Shown: in pieces, positions 1 through 6,364 of the stretch
How the letters are laid out: each line of letters begins with the position of its first letter
Numbering within the stretch: the stretch's first letter is position 1
From: Chlamydiota bacterium
GTDB taxonomy: Bacteria; Chlamydiota; Chlamydiia; Chlamydiales; Criblamydiaceae
Direction of reading: 5' to 3'
DNA length: 8,182 bases
Assembly (NCBI GenBank): GCA_021772365.1
Contig: JAJFMC010000295.1
Location: forward strand, 1 to 8,182
The notes under the pieces: model-generated
What the model saw: the letters and a program-made list of their open reading frames with translations, nothing else
Databases searched by the model: none
Told to the model about the DNA's origin: nothing
Translations under genes and position numbers: made by a program

Positions 1-61
1 AGTTAGTGTACACCATGTGATTGTCGGGCACGGGCACGACCAATTCTTCATTCACGATCAT
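1..61 (-). CDS. 5' end of an unidentified gene cut by the window edge
   Basis: An open frame starts with ATG at 61-59 and runs off the left edge after 20 codons. The translation begins MIVNEELVVPVPDNHMVY. It overlaps the last 14 nt of the 335-residue gene upstream, so the two are probably translationally coupled in one transcript. AAGG at 66-69 lies 4 nt before the ATG and could serve as a tight ribosome binding site. A second ATG at 51-49 in another frame makes a classic ATGA overlap with the upstream stop and is also open to the edge. Its peptide is rich in Cys and Trp and looks less protein-like, so I prefer the first frame. Nothing can be said about function from 20 residues. Confidence 0.45.
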   Translation of the reverse strand, partial: MIVNEELVVPVPDNHMVYTN

Positions 62-1055
62 AATACCTTGTTAAACTACTCATCATTTGCTGCACGCGAT
101 CAAATAACTCCTGAGACAACCGTATATCTAAGCTAATTTTATGGGCTTGTTGATAAAAAGCAACGACCTTACGTTTAACGTGCTTTCTGGCAACATCAGA
201 TTCACTACCCTCGCTATTTTGGAAGAACTCTTTAATAGAATCTTCAAGAGAAAGAATACTTTCCAAAGCTGCGATCAAATGTTTATTTTTCTCAGGACTT
301 TTTCTTTTTGGAGTTTTGATCTCAATGACACTGTCGACAATCTCTAAACACTGGTCAAAAAACTTTTGTCGTAACATATGCAAGTTCTCTCGCCAGAGAT
401 GCACTCGGTCAGGATCTTTACTATTTGGGTGAGTTTCTTCAATAGATTTCATCGCGCCTAAAACGGGGTCTAGTTGCTGTTCGATGGTATTATTAACCTC
501 CTGAATAAGTTCATCACCTATATCTAAGTTTTCTAGCTGCTGCTCTATGTAGTCACTCACCAGGTGCAAGTCTTTATCCACGCGCCCCCGCGAGTCTTTA
601 ATGATATAATCCATTACAGCTTGATTGAGCTTTGAACTATCGAGCTTGAAAAATCGATCTACCCATCTGTATGAGCGGTCTATCCAAAGAATGTATTGAG
701 ATGTTAGTTGATGACTGATCGGCTCACCTGAGGTGATGATCTCTTCTCTAAGTTTAGTACCCTCGCGTATTAACGGAATAGCAATATATTTATTATATAA
801 ATAACGGTCTCCTGAAGTTTCATCAATATTCTTGAGCTGGTCGAGTAATACATTAATCCTAGGAATAACGGCTTGTGCCCTTCCAGATAAACCTTTCGTT
901 TCCTCAACATTCCAATATTGGAAAGTTTGTTGGATCCTTTTGACGAAACGGTCGAGAATTGATGGATAAGATGGTTTATCGGAAGACTTATAATAAAATC
1001 CACCTACATCTTGACTTGATTCTGTCAATTTGTTGTCATCTCTATCAATAGTCAT
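48..1055 (-). CDS. hypothetical helical protein, 335 aa
   Basis: I do not recognise a family. The protein is 335 residues, charged and apparently almost all alpha-helical, with no signal peptide, no membrane segment and no Cys-rich or nucleotide-binding motif. Stretches rich in Q, E, L and I suggest amphipathic or coiled-coil helices, for example around residues 165-205 (EQQLENLDIG, NNTIEQQLDP) and 255-285. A basic patch (KTPKRKSPEKNK) lies near residues 250-260. The ATG at 1055 is preceded by AAAGG six nt upstream (AAAGGTGGCTT), a good ribosome binding site. It is divergent from surE and overlaps the next gene downstream, so it heads a small leftward operon. A cytoplasmic, possibly lineage-specific chlamydial protein is the most I can infer. 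Confidence 0.8.
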   Translation of the reverse strand: MTIDRDDNKLTESSQDVGGFYYKSSDKPSYPSILDRFVKRIQQTFQYWNVEETKGLSGRAQAVIPRINVLLDQLKNIDETSGDRYLYNKYIAIPLIREGTKLREEIITSGEPISHQLTSQYILWIDRSYRWVDRFFKLDSSKLNQAVMDYIIKDSRGRVDKDLHLVSDYIEQQLENLDIGDELIQEVNNTIEQQLDPVLGAMKSIEETHPNSKDPDRVHLWRENLHMLRQKFFDQCLEIVDSVIEIKTPKRKSPEKNKHLIAALESILSLEDSIKEFFQNSEGSESDVARKHVKRKVVAFYQQAHKISLDIRLSQELFDRVQQMMSSLTRYYDRE

Positions 1056-1127
1056 AAGCCACCTTTAGAGCATCTTAATTAATATATTACCCAGGAAATA
1101 CATTAAGAACTGCAAGACCCCACTATT

Positions 1128-1156
1128 ATTATACTAATTAACAAGAGGAAAAACAA
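1128..1156 (-). promoter_or_regulatory. candidate promoter for the leftward hypothetical operon
   Basis: Read on the minus strand, a perfect TATAAT (1128-1133) is preceded by TTGTTT (1151-1156) with a 17-bp spacer. The -35 is only a half match. The predicted start near 1121 would give a leader of about 65 nt before the ATG at 1055. The region is AT-rich, so chance -10 matches are common. Confidence 0.4.
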
Positions 1157-1199
1157 TAAATAATTTATTTAATACAGCTAATGTTAATTAATATACAAC

Positions 1200-1229
1200 T
1201 TGACATGAAGCCATTTTTAAAGATAAAAT
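1200..1229 (+). promoter_or_regulatory. candidate surE promoter
   Basis: Consensus TTGACA at 1200-1205, an 18-bp spacer, then TAAAAT at 1224-1229 (5 of 6). Transcription would start near 1236, giving a leader of about 35 nt before the ATG at 1271. This site lies inside the longer open frame beginning at 1181, which argues that the upstream ATGs (1181, 1205) are not the real surE starts. Confidence 0.5.
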
Positions 1230-1270
1230 CACCTTTTCCTCTATGGGAATTTCAAATTGGGATCAAAAAA

Positions 1271-2068
1271 ATGACCAAAAAACTACGTGTACTTATCACT
1301 AATGACGACGGAATACACGCCCCGGGGATCAAACACCTGTGGCAAGCCTTACATGAAGAAGTTGACGTCACTATCATCGCACCAGCAGCAGAGCAATCAG
1401 CAGTAGGTCTCTCTATCACAGTACGAAACCCACTACAAATCCACAGAATTGACTGGCCCAAAGAAACAGAGGCGTGGTGTGTGACGGGAACACCAGCGGA
1501 TTGTGTCAAGATGGCTTTGAGTGTGTTGATGGATTCTCCTCCCGATCTCATCGTATCAGGAATCAACCGTGGATCTAACGCCGGACGAAACCTTTTATAT
1601 AGCGGCACAGTCGGTGGTGTGATTGAAGGAATTTTGCAAGGAATACCTGGGATAGCTTTTTCTCACAGAGCTTATCAAACTCCACATTTCAAATCAGTTG
1701 AACAATATATTCCAAAAATTATTGATTATATAGCAGATCACCCACTACCTAAAGGGACGCTTCTTAACGTCAACTTTCCTGAGGACACTGAGAACGGAAT
1801 CAAAGGGTTTAAAATGACCCGCCAAGGCAAAGAGTTATGGGGTGAAGCTCCTGATGAGCGCTACCATCCAGCTGAAGGTCATTCATACTACTGGATGGGG
1901 GCAAAACTCCAACATTTTGAAGAAAAAGAAGACAGCGATATCACGTGGTTGAAGCGTGGGTATATGACCGCTGTTCCCGTTCACGTTGACGAATTAACGG
2001 ATAACAATCATTTAGATGAAAAGCGAAGTCATTTCGAGGGACACCTGAACAAACACTTTCCAACCTAA
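1271..2068 (+). CDS. surE: SurE family 5'/3'-nucleotidase, 265 aa
   Basis: SurE enzymes are cytoplasmic, metal-dependent phosphatases that dephosphorylate nucleoside monophosphates and belong to nucleotide salvage or stress survival. The family signature is complete. TNDDG is at residues 10-14, where D12 and D13 correspond to the metal-binding aspartates. Then come APAAEQSAVG (37-46, S43 a likely ligand), VTGTPADCV (71-79) and SGINRGSNAG (96-105, N99 a likely ligand), followed by the YSGTVGGVIEG motif and LNVNFP. Length is normal for the family. I chose the ATG at 1271 because SurE proteins begin a few residues before TNDDG, GGGA lies 8 nt upstream, and a promoter overlaps the longer frame from 1181. 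It converges on a lipoprotein gene with 49 nt between stops. No strong terminator is visible there, only a 6-bp stem (2064-2069 with 2083-2088) lacking a T run after it. Confidence 0.95.
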   Translation: MTKKLRVLITNDDGIHAPGIKHLWQALHEEVDVTIIAPAAEQSAVGLSITVRNPLQIHRIDWPKETEAWCVTGTPADCVKMALSVLMDSPPDLIVSGINRGSNAGRNLLYSGTVGGVIEGILQGIPGIAFSHRAYQTPHFKSVEQYIPKIIDYIADHPLPKGTLLNVNFPEDTENGIKGFKMTRQGKELWGEAPDERYHPAEGHSYYWMGAKLQHFEEKEDSDITWLKRGYMTAVPVHVDELTDNNHLDEKRSHFEGHLNKHFPT

Positions 2069-2117
2069 CTTTTTGTCGCCCCGTTAGGATGTATACATAA
2101 TAAAGCTCAAAGAAGTT

Positions 2118-2552
2118 TTAGGTGCGGTTTGAGGTGGCAGTCGGCGTCTTCGTAGAGCCCTGTTCAAATCGGTCAAGTTTATCTAGCGCCTGTTGCTGGG
2201 CCTTCTCAATCATTTCTTTACCTCTAGAGATGAGAAATATTCTATTAAGTTCCAATCTTAGCTGATCGCTAATTTGATGATCTTCCTTACTTAAAGGAAG
2301 GTATGTAGAACCACTCTGCATAGCTTGAAATTTCTTAGCGGAAATCATAACATCAGAGAGCCTGTTAAACTGTTTTTCTAGCCTAGGAAGTTTATTAAGT
2401 AGGTCGTCATGTGTGTGAATCCCTTGGAGTTCTTTAATTAGAGACCTATTGATAGAACGGCCAACCTCTCTGAAGTCTTCATTAGACGAGGGGGAGCATG
2501 CGGATAAAGTCAACACGAACGCGCACAAAATAATTTTTAATTTATCATCCAT
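2118..2552 (-). CDS. predicted small lipoprotein, 144 aa
   Basis: The N-terminus is a type II signal peptide: MDDKLK, a hydrophobic core IILCAFVLT, then the lipobox LSAC with the lipidated cysteine at residue 19. The mature part (about 125 residues) is charged, helical and rich in Leu, Lys and Gln, and ends in a Thr/Ser-rich tail. I do not recognise a family. The open frame extends upstream to 2720, but that extension is the translation of the palindromic element at 2583-2739 and would hide the signal peptide. The ATG at 2552 has AAAGG 8 nt upstream and places the signal peptide at the terminus. It converges on surE and is separated from rpmB by rpmB's terminator, so it should have its own promoter, which I cannot place confidently. 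It is likely anchored in an envelope membrane. Confidence 0.8.
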   Translation of the reverse strand: MDDKLKIILCAFVLTLSACSPSSNEDFREVGRSINRSLIKELQGIHTHDDLLNKLPRLEKQFNRLSDVMISAKKFQAMQSGSTYLPLSKEDHQISDQLRLELNRIFLISRGKEMIEKAQQQALDKLDRFEQGSTKTPTATSNRT

Positions 2553-2582
2553 ACAGCAAACCTTTAAATTGTTTTCATAATG

Positions 2583-2739
2583 GAGGGAATTGCATAAATA
2601 TTTGGGCTGTTTTCTAGGCCTTTTTCCGCCTCGCTTCGTGCTCGTTCTTGCAAACAGCGCATGGTTGGCTGCGAACTCCGCCCCTTGCGAGCCAAAAAAA
2701 TCTCTAGAAAACCGCTTCAACTATTTTTGCAATTCCCTC
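2583..2739. repeat. 157-bp imperfect palindromic element (MITE/RPE-like)
   Basis: The ends are perfect 12-bp inverted repeats, GAGGGAATTGCA at 2583-2594 and its complement at 2728-2739. Similarity continues inward: GTTTTCTAG at 2609-2617 pairs perfectly with 2704-2712, so the outer arms of about 35 nt match at most positions. The GC-rich middle (about 2620-2690) is also partly self-complementary, with CCGCCTCGC on one side and GCGAGCC on the other. The element is more GC-rich inside than its surroundings and lies about 30 bp upstream of the lipoprotein start, where it supplies a spurious N-terminal extension to that frame. It carries no transposase. Inference: a non-autonomous or palindromic dispersed repeat. 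Alternatively it is a long structured leader. Confidence 0.7.
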
Positions 2740-2760
2740 AATTGTATACTCAAAACAAGT
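2737..2760. repeat. copy 1 of a shared TGTATAC/CAAGT motif
   Basis: CTCAA, then T, then TGTATAC, TC, AAAA, CAAGT lie directly at the right end of the 2583-2739 palindrome. The same string with one substitution and two single-base gaps occurs at 6343-6364, at the left end of the other palindrome. Function unknown. Confidence 0.5.
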
Positions 2761-2824
2761 CATATAGCACACAAAAATCGACTTAGCGAGGACTTCACCG
2801 TACAGTATTTTTTTGAATCAGGAG

Positions 2825-2865
2825 AAAAAAAAGCGAGTTAACAAGAAATCATATCAGTTAACTCG
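2825..2865 (-). terminator. rho-independent terminator of rpmB
   Basis: On the minus strand a perfect 9-bp stem (CGAGTTAAC at 2865-2857 with GTTAACTCG at 2842-2834) encloses a 14-nt loop. It is followed by C and eight T residues (2832-2825). It begins 18 nt after the rpmB stop codon and is the strongest terminator in the window. Confidence 0.85.
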
Positions 2866-2883
2866 AATAAAATTTTGTTTTAA

Positions 2884-3159
2884 TTAAATTTTATCGCCTC
2901 TTGCTTTCATTTCACGAACGACGGCTGAAAGGCCTTTTTTATCGATTGTTCGTAGAGCTGCAGCACTTAGCTTAAGGCTAATGAAGCGATTTTCTTCAGC
3001 AAGCCAAAGGCGCTTTTTAAAAAGATTTGGACTATGACGTCTCTTTGTCTTACCGGTAATTTTAAGACCGATACCTTTCTGTTTCTTAGCAATTCCACGA
3101 ATCGAATACTTATAACCACGAACCGGCTTTTTTCCTGTGACTTGGCATTTCCTAGACAT
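2884..3159 (-). CDS. rpmB: 50S ribosomal protein L28, 91 aa
   Basis: L28 is a small basic protein of the large ribosomal subunit. The sequence begins MSRKCQVTGKKPVRGY and contains RGIAKKQKGIGLKITGKTKRR (roughly residues 21-41, described here by its KGIGLK and TKRR cores). The typical LWLAEENRF and LKLSAAALRTIDKKGL segments follow. The KGIGLKxTGxTKRR form is what I remember from Chlamydia L28 and is one basis for the phylum call. Length is normal for chlamydial L28. The ATG at 3159 has GGAG six nt upstream. A GTG at 3171 in frame is part of that ribosome binding site and unlikely to be used. The gene is monocistronic by its own promoter (3188-3217) and terminator (2825-2865). Confidence 0.96.
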   Translation of the reverse strand: MSRKCQVTGKKPVRGYKYSIRGIAKKQKGIGLKITGKTKRRHSPNLFKKRLWLAEENRFISLKLSAAALRTIDKKGLSAVVREMKARGDKI

Positions 3160-3187
3160 TTCATTCTCCACTAAGTTTTTAAAATGG

Positions 3188-3217
3188 AATCATAACATAT
3201 TGAATCGATATATCTCA
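3188..3217 (-). promoter_or_regulatory. rpmB promoter
   Basis: Minus strand: TTGAGA (3212-3217, 5 of 6), 18-bp spacer, TATGAT (3188-3193, 5 of 6). The start near 3181 leaves a leader of about 22 nt to the ATG at 3159. The -35 box overlaps the T run of the metG terminator. Confidence 0.6.
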
Positions 3218-3241
3218 AGAAAAATGAGTACGACTCTACTC
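3216..3241 (-). terminator. intrinsic terminator of the yicC-metG operon
   Basis: Two bases after the metG stop, TGAGTA (3241-3236) and TACTCA (3229-3224) form a perfect 6-bp stem with a 6-nt loop, followed by TTTTTCTT (3223-3216). The stem is short and not GC-rich, so termination may be partial, with some read-through into rpmB. Confidence 0.6.
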
Positions 3242-3242
3242 A

Positions 3243-5297
3243 CTACCTAACGACAGTACCAATAGGAACCTCTTCTGCATCTAAAATATCGATACGATTT
3301 TTCCCTTCAGCAGTTAGTAACATCCCCTCACTCTGTATCCCCATAATCGTAGCCGGCTTAAGATTTGCCACAACGACGACCCGGCGTCCTACAAGAGCAT
3401 CGGGTTCATAGTAGTGTCCAATCCCCGATAGAATCGTACGCTTTTCTAACCCCAGATCAACAGTGAGTTTTAATAATTTTTTACTTTTCGGCACTTTCTC
3501 GGAAGCGATAACTTTCCCCACTCTTAAATCCAATTTTTGAAAGTCTTCATACTCCACCTCATTTTTCAAGGGGTGGATTTTCACGGGTTTATCAGCTTGT
3601 GCCTTTTCAGATAGTTGTTCTAGATGTTTTCGCTCTTCGTTGATTTCGGCATCTTCAATCTTCCTAAAAAGAATTTCTGGTTTAGACAATGCTTGATCGA
3701 CAGGGAACTCCATAGAAATAATTTCATTCCACCCCTTATGCAATAGACCTTCCGACATCCCTAAATACCCCCAAAGCTTTTCAGCAGTGGTGGGGATAAT
3801 GGGAAGCGAGGTTAGAGCAAGTAGTTTTAAACATTCCAAACAACAAGCAATCGTTGTTTCCATTCTTTGGACAGTGGCAGGATCTTTTGCGTCTTTCCAT
3901 GGATGTTTCTCATTGAAATATACATTTCCGGCTTGTGCAAGCTCCATAACCAAATGACTAGCCTTCCTAAGCCTAAAAGTCTCGTAACTCTGAGCTATCT
4001 CATCTGTAAGTGTAGACATTTTCTGTATAAATTCTTTATCTACAGGCTCAAGCTCACCTTTTTGAGGAACGACACCGCCACACTGTTTATGTGCAAAAAC
4101 CAGTATACGGTTCACTAGGTTGCCATACTTCCCTAAAAGTTCTGCGTTACAGCGTGACTGAAAATCTTTCCAAGTAAATTCCGAATCCTGAGTTTCAGGA
4201 GCATTAGCTGCAATGGTATAACGAATTTGATCGGTGCTATATTTCGTGAAAAAGTCCTCTAGATCGATATACCACCCTTCCGATTTACTAAACTGCCTGC
4301 CTTCCAAGTTGTAAAACTCATTAGCAGGAAGCTCATCGACAAGCTTGTAAGGTTGATTTTGCCCCATCACCATTGCTGGAAAAATCGCTGCGTGAAAAGG
4401 AATGTTATCTTTACCTATAAAATTCACTAGCTTGGTGCTGGGATCACACCAGTACCGTTTCCAAAGCTCATCATCACCTTGCTTTTTCGCCCACTCAATA
4501 GAAGAGGAAATATAGCCGATCGGGGCGTCAAACCACACATATAACACCTTCCCTTCAGCATTAGGTAGCGGAACCGGCAACCCCCAGCTTGAGTCACGAG
4601 TAATCGCTCGAGGCCGCAACCCTTTAATATATGACCTCACAAAATTGGTCACATTAGGCTTCCAATTTTTTTGGTCTAACCATTCATTCAATTGATCTTT
4701 AAACTTATCCAGTAAAAGAAACCAATGCTTCGTCGGTTTAAGGATTAGTGGCGCATTAGTCTGTTTCGACCGGGGGTTCCTCAAATCTGTAGCCTCATAG
4801 CTCGTGCCACACTTCTGGCATTCGTCACCACGTGCCCCTTCGTAACCGCACTGAGGACATGTACCTACAACGTATCGATCGGCAAGAAAACACTGATCAT
4901 CTTCAGAGTAAAGGTGATCTTTGGTGTTCTCCTCAATATGCCCATTTTCCAGCAAGTCTTTGAAAAAATCATAGACGGGAGCTTCATGATCTTCACACGT
5001 TGTCCTAGAATAGTGATCAAAAGAAATGTTCAACTGCTCAAAAAAACCTTTATTTACCTTATGAAAAATATCGACATGCTCTTTAGGCGTACGCCCCGCA
5101 GCTTCAGCACTCATCGTTATAGCCACACCATACTCATCAGAACCACAGACATACAACACATCGCTCTTCATCAATCTCTGAAATCGTGCGTAACAGTCAC
5201 CAGGCAAATATGCCCCGGCAATATGCCCGAAATGTAGTGGTCCATTAGCATAGGGTAGAGCTGATGTAATCAATACTTTTCCATTTTCGGTCGTCAT
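3243..5297 (-). CDS. metG: methionyl-tRNA synthetase with C-terminal tRNA-binding domain, 684 aa
   Basis: A class I synthetase that charges tRNA-Met. The nucleotide-binding HIGH motif reads HFGH (residues 22-25). A zinc knuckle is formed by C147, C150, C160 and C163 (CPQC...CQKC). The KMSKS loop reads QFSKS (335-339), which departs from the consensus in its first two positions, as I recall from chlamydial MetG. GKDNIPFHAAIFPA (295-308) and APETQDSEF (366-374) are further class and chlamydial marks. The anticodon-binding helical domain spans about 380-545. After a linker, residues 582-684 form an EMAP/Trbp111-type OB-fold (DFQKLDLRVGKV, LSGIG, VVVVANLKPATIMGIQSEGM), which in other bacteria binds tRNA and supports dimerisation. 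From memory, Chlamydia MetG is about 550 residues and stops near residue 547 of this one. The ATG at 5297 overlaps the previous stop (ATGA) and has AAGGAAAG upstream. Confidence 0.97.
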   Translation of the reverse strand: MTTENGKVLITSALPYANGPLHFGHIAGAYLPGDCYARFQRLMKSDVLYVCGSDEYGVAITMSAEAAGRTPKEHVDIFHKVNKGFFEQLNISFDHYSRTTCEDHEAPVYDFFKDLLENGHIEENTKDHLYSEDDQCFLADRYVVGTCPQCGYEGARGDECQKCGTSYEATDLRNPRSKQTNAPLILKPTKHWFLLLDKFKDQLNEWLDQKNWKPNVTNFVRSYIKGLRPRAITRDSSWGLPVPLPNAEGKVLYVWFDAPIGYISSSIEWAKKQGDDELWKRYWCDPSTKLVNFIGKDNIPFHAAIFPAMVMGQNQPYKLVDELPANEFYNLEGRQFSKSEGWYIDLEDFFTKYSTDQIRYTIAANAPETQDSEFTWKDFQSRCNAELLGKYGNLVNRILVFAHKQCGGVVPQKGELEPVDKEFIQKMSTLTDEIAQSYETFRLRKASHLVMELAQAGNVYFNEKHPWKDAKDPATVQRMETTIACCLECLKLLALTSLPIIPTTAEKLWGYLGMSEGLLHKGWNEIISMEFPVDQALSKPEILFRKIEDAEINEERKHLEQLSEKAQADKPVKIHPLKNEVEYEDFQKLDLRVGKVIASEKVPKSKKLLKLTVDLGLEKRTILSGIGHYYEPDALVGRRVVVVANLKPATIMGIQSEGMLLTAEGKNRIDILDAEEVPIGTVVR

Positions 5298-5953
5298 TTT
5301 CTTTCCTTTTTCGTAATGATGCGATCAATTGACTGTGCAGTAGGACTTGGCTTTTGGACAACCAACACTTCAAACATTGTGTCAGGGACGCATTTCCAAC
5401 CGATAAGCACATAGCTATTAAGGTCCACATATAATGGCCCAGGCTTGAGGAAAGAGTACTTTCTAGTCACATTTTGCGGCAATGTTTCTGAACAGGACTC
5501 TTCCGTTTGAAAGTCTTCTAGCGATTCATGAAATAACTTAACATCTTGTTGCTGTTCTTTCGTCAAACTCCCCCAAGAAACATACACCCCAGGATAACGC
5601 TTTTTTAGAAATGTCCAGTCTATGTGGTGAAATCCCCACCATGAGATAGAATTGGGGAAAATCCGTCCCGTCTCCCGACAAACCATTGCTCTTTTCATAG
5701 GAAAGACTCTATTTTCATAGGAGTGGATTTCGTAGTATAAAAATTTCATGATCATTTCTACACTACTTAAAGGGACTTCTTCACCCCTTCGCATGGGCCT
5801 ACCAGAATAGGGAGAGACCGAGCGTTTTTGATTCTGAAGGCGATAAGTGAAGAGCGCTATAAGAAATAAGCTAAAAAACACTCCTAATATCAAGAAAGAA
5901 AACAGTAAAACATTTTCTTCGGTAACATCTAGAAGTGATCGATCAACAGGCAT
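5294..5953 (-). CDS. single-pass membrane protein of unknown function, 219 aa
   Basis: I do not recognise a family. One hydrophobic helix lies near the N-terminus (about residues 15-37, LLFSFLILGVFFSLFLIALF), preceded by acidic residues and followed by RLQNQKR. The positive-inside rule therefore puts the short N-terminus outside and the ~180-residue C-terminal domain in the cytoplasm. That domain opens with SPYSGRPMRRGEEVP and contains VCRETGRIFPN, a Trp/Tyr-rich stretch (WWGFHHIDW, YPGVYVSWG) and a later PGPLYVDLNSYVLIGW segment, suggesting a compact beta-containing fold. No catalytic motif is evident. I prefer the ATG at 5953. A GTG directly before it (5956) is possible, and AAGAAG upstream is a weak ribosome binding site for either. 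It is translationally coupled to metG by a 4-nt ATGA overlap and follows rpoZ after about 70 nt, so it is an operon member. Confidence 0.85.
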   Translation of the reverse strand: MPVDRSLLDVTEENVLLFSFLILGVFFSLFLIALFTYRLQNQKRSVSPYSGRPMRRGEEVPLSSVEMIMKFLYYEIHSYENRVFPMKRAMVCRETGRIFPNSISWWGFHHIDWTFLKKRYPGVYVSWGSLTKEQQQDVKLFHESLEDFQTEESCSETLPQNVTRKYSFLKPGPLYVDLNSYVLIGWKCVPDTMFEVLVVQKPSPTAQSIDRIITKKERK

Positions 5954-6022
5954 CACGTTCTTCTTTTATGGTATCGTTTAATCCAAGACTTCTTTCAAAA
6001 CTAAAACCCCAAATCTAGAGAG

Positions 6023-6289
6023 TTACTCTTCAATATCGTTAGTTTTAAAAGCTCCGAAATCTTTCTTTTCTTCAGCATTGTCAGAGTCGATATTAGTGTA
6101 GCTATCTTTACCTTCGCGAATTTCTGCTAAAACCTGAGCTGCAGGGTTTTGACTTTTTATTTTAACACGTGGCGCCCTACCTGTTGTGATAAGATTTACC
6201 GCTAGTCCGATGGCGTGGTTAACGAGGTCAAATTGACTTTTAAATTTTTTATGGAAGGATTCGATTGTTAAATATTCTTTTTGAGCCAT
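6023..6289 (-). CDS. rpoZ: divergent RNA polymerase omega subunit (RpoZ-like), 88 aa
   Basis: Omega binds the beta' subunit and helps RNA polymerase assembly. The recognisable omega features are SQFDLVNHAIGLAVNL (18-33), corresponding to the NRFDLV...A..A helix of standard omega. NPAAQVLAEIREGKD (48-62) corresponds to the conserved T..A..EI..GK segment. The N-terminal MARVT start and the strict A-R-R-A-R-Q pattern are lost, and an acidic tail (66-88) is added, so the assignment is by pattern and position. It occupies the slot of the small hypothetical CT031 between gmk and metG in Chlamydia. The ATG at 6289 has AAAGGAGA in front of it. The in-frame ATG at 6307 lies upstream of that ribosome binding site and is rejected. 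It has its own strong promoter at 6319-6347. Confidence 0.75.
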   Translation of the reverse strand: MAQKEYLTIESFHKKFKSQFDLVNHAIGLAVNLITTGRAPRVKIKSQNPAAQVLAEIREGKDSYTNIDSDNAEEKKDFGAFKTNDIEE

Positions 6290-6318
6290 TAAATTCTCCT
6301 TTATCATCTTACTACAGT

Positions 6319-6347
6319 ATTATACCATACGAGACAGTTATACTCAA
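6319..6347 (-). promoter_or_regulatory. internal promoter for rpoZ and downstream genes
   Basis: Minus strand: TTGAGT (6342-6347, 4 of 6), 17-bp spacer, consensus TATAAT (6319-6324). The start near 6312 leaves about 23 nt before the rpoZ ATG, with AAAGGAGA in the leader. The -35 box directly abuts the palindrome ending at 6349 and is part of the motif shared with 2737-2760. Confidence 0.65.
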
Positions 6348-6364
6348 TGTATACCCAAACAAGT
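6343..6364. repeat. copy 2 of the shared TGTATAC/CAAGT motif
   Basis: CTCAA, TGTATAC, CC, AAA, CAAGT. It overlaps the terminal arm of the 6349-6507 palindrome and the -35 box of the rpoZ promoter, and matches 2737-2760 at 21 of 24 aligned positions. Confidence 0.5.

Noticed and set aside
1075..1195. Direct repeat TTAATTAATATA at 1075-1086 and 1184-1195 flanking the divergent region
   Set aside because: Low-complexity AT sequence in an AT-rich intergenic region; two copies are not enough to claim an operator.
1181..1270. Longer surE start at 1181 or 1205
   Set aside because: No ribosome binding site at either ATG, a good promoter overlaps the region, and SurE proteins start just before TNDDG.
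2064..2098. Hairpin CCTAAC/GTTAGG and the palindrome ATGTATACAT between surE and the lipoprotein gene
   Set aside because: The 6-bp stem has a 13-nt loop and no T run after it on either strand, so it is not a convincing terminator; the 10-bp palindrome is within chance for AT-rich DNA.
2553..2720. N-terminal extension of the lipoprotein frame (56 codons)
   Set aside because: It is the translation of the palindromic element, has no matching ribosome binding site and would bury the signal peptide starting at 2552.
2590..2841. 83-codon plus-strand frame across the intergenic region
   Set aside because: It runs through the palindrome and the rpmB terminator with no start signal and no protein-like sequence.
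2967..3164. Second frame within rpmB
   Set aside because: Shadow of rpmB, which is certain by homology.
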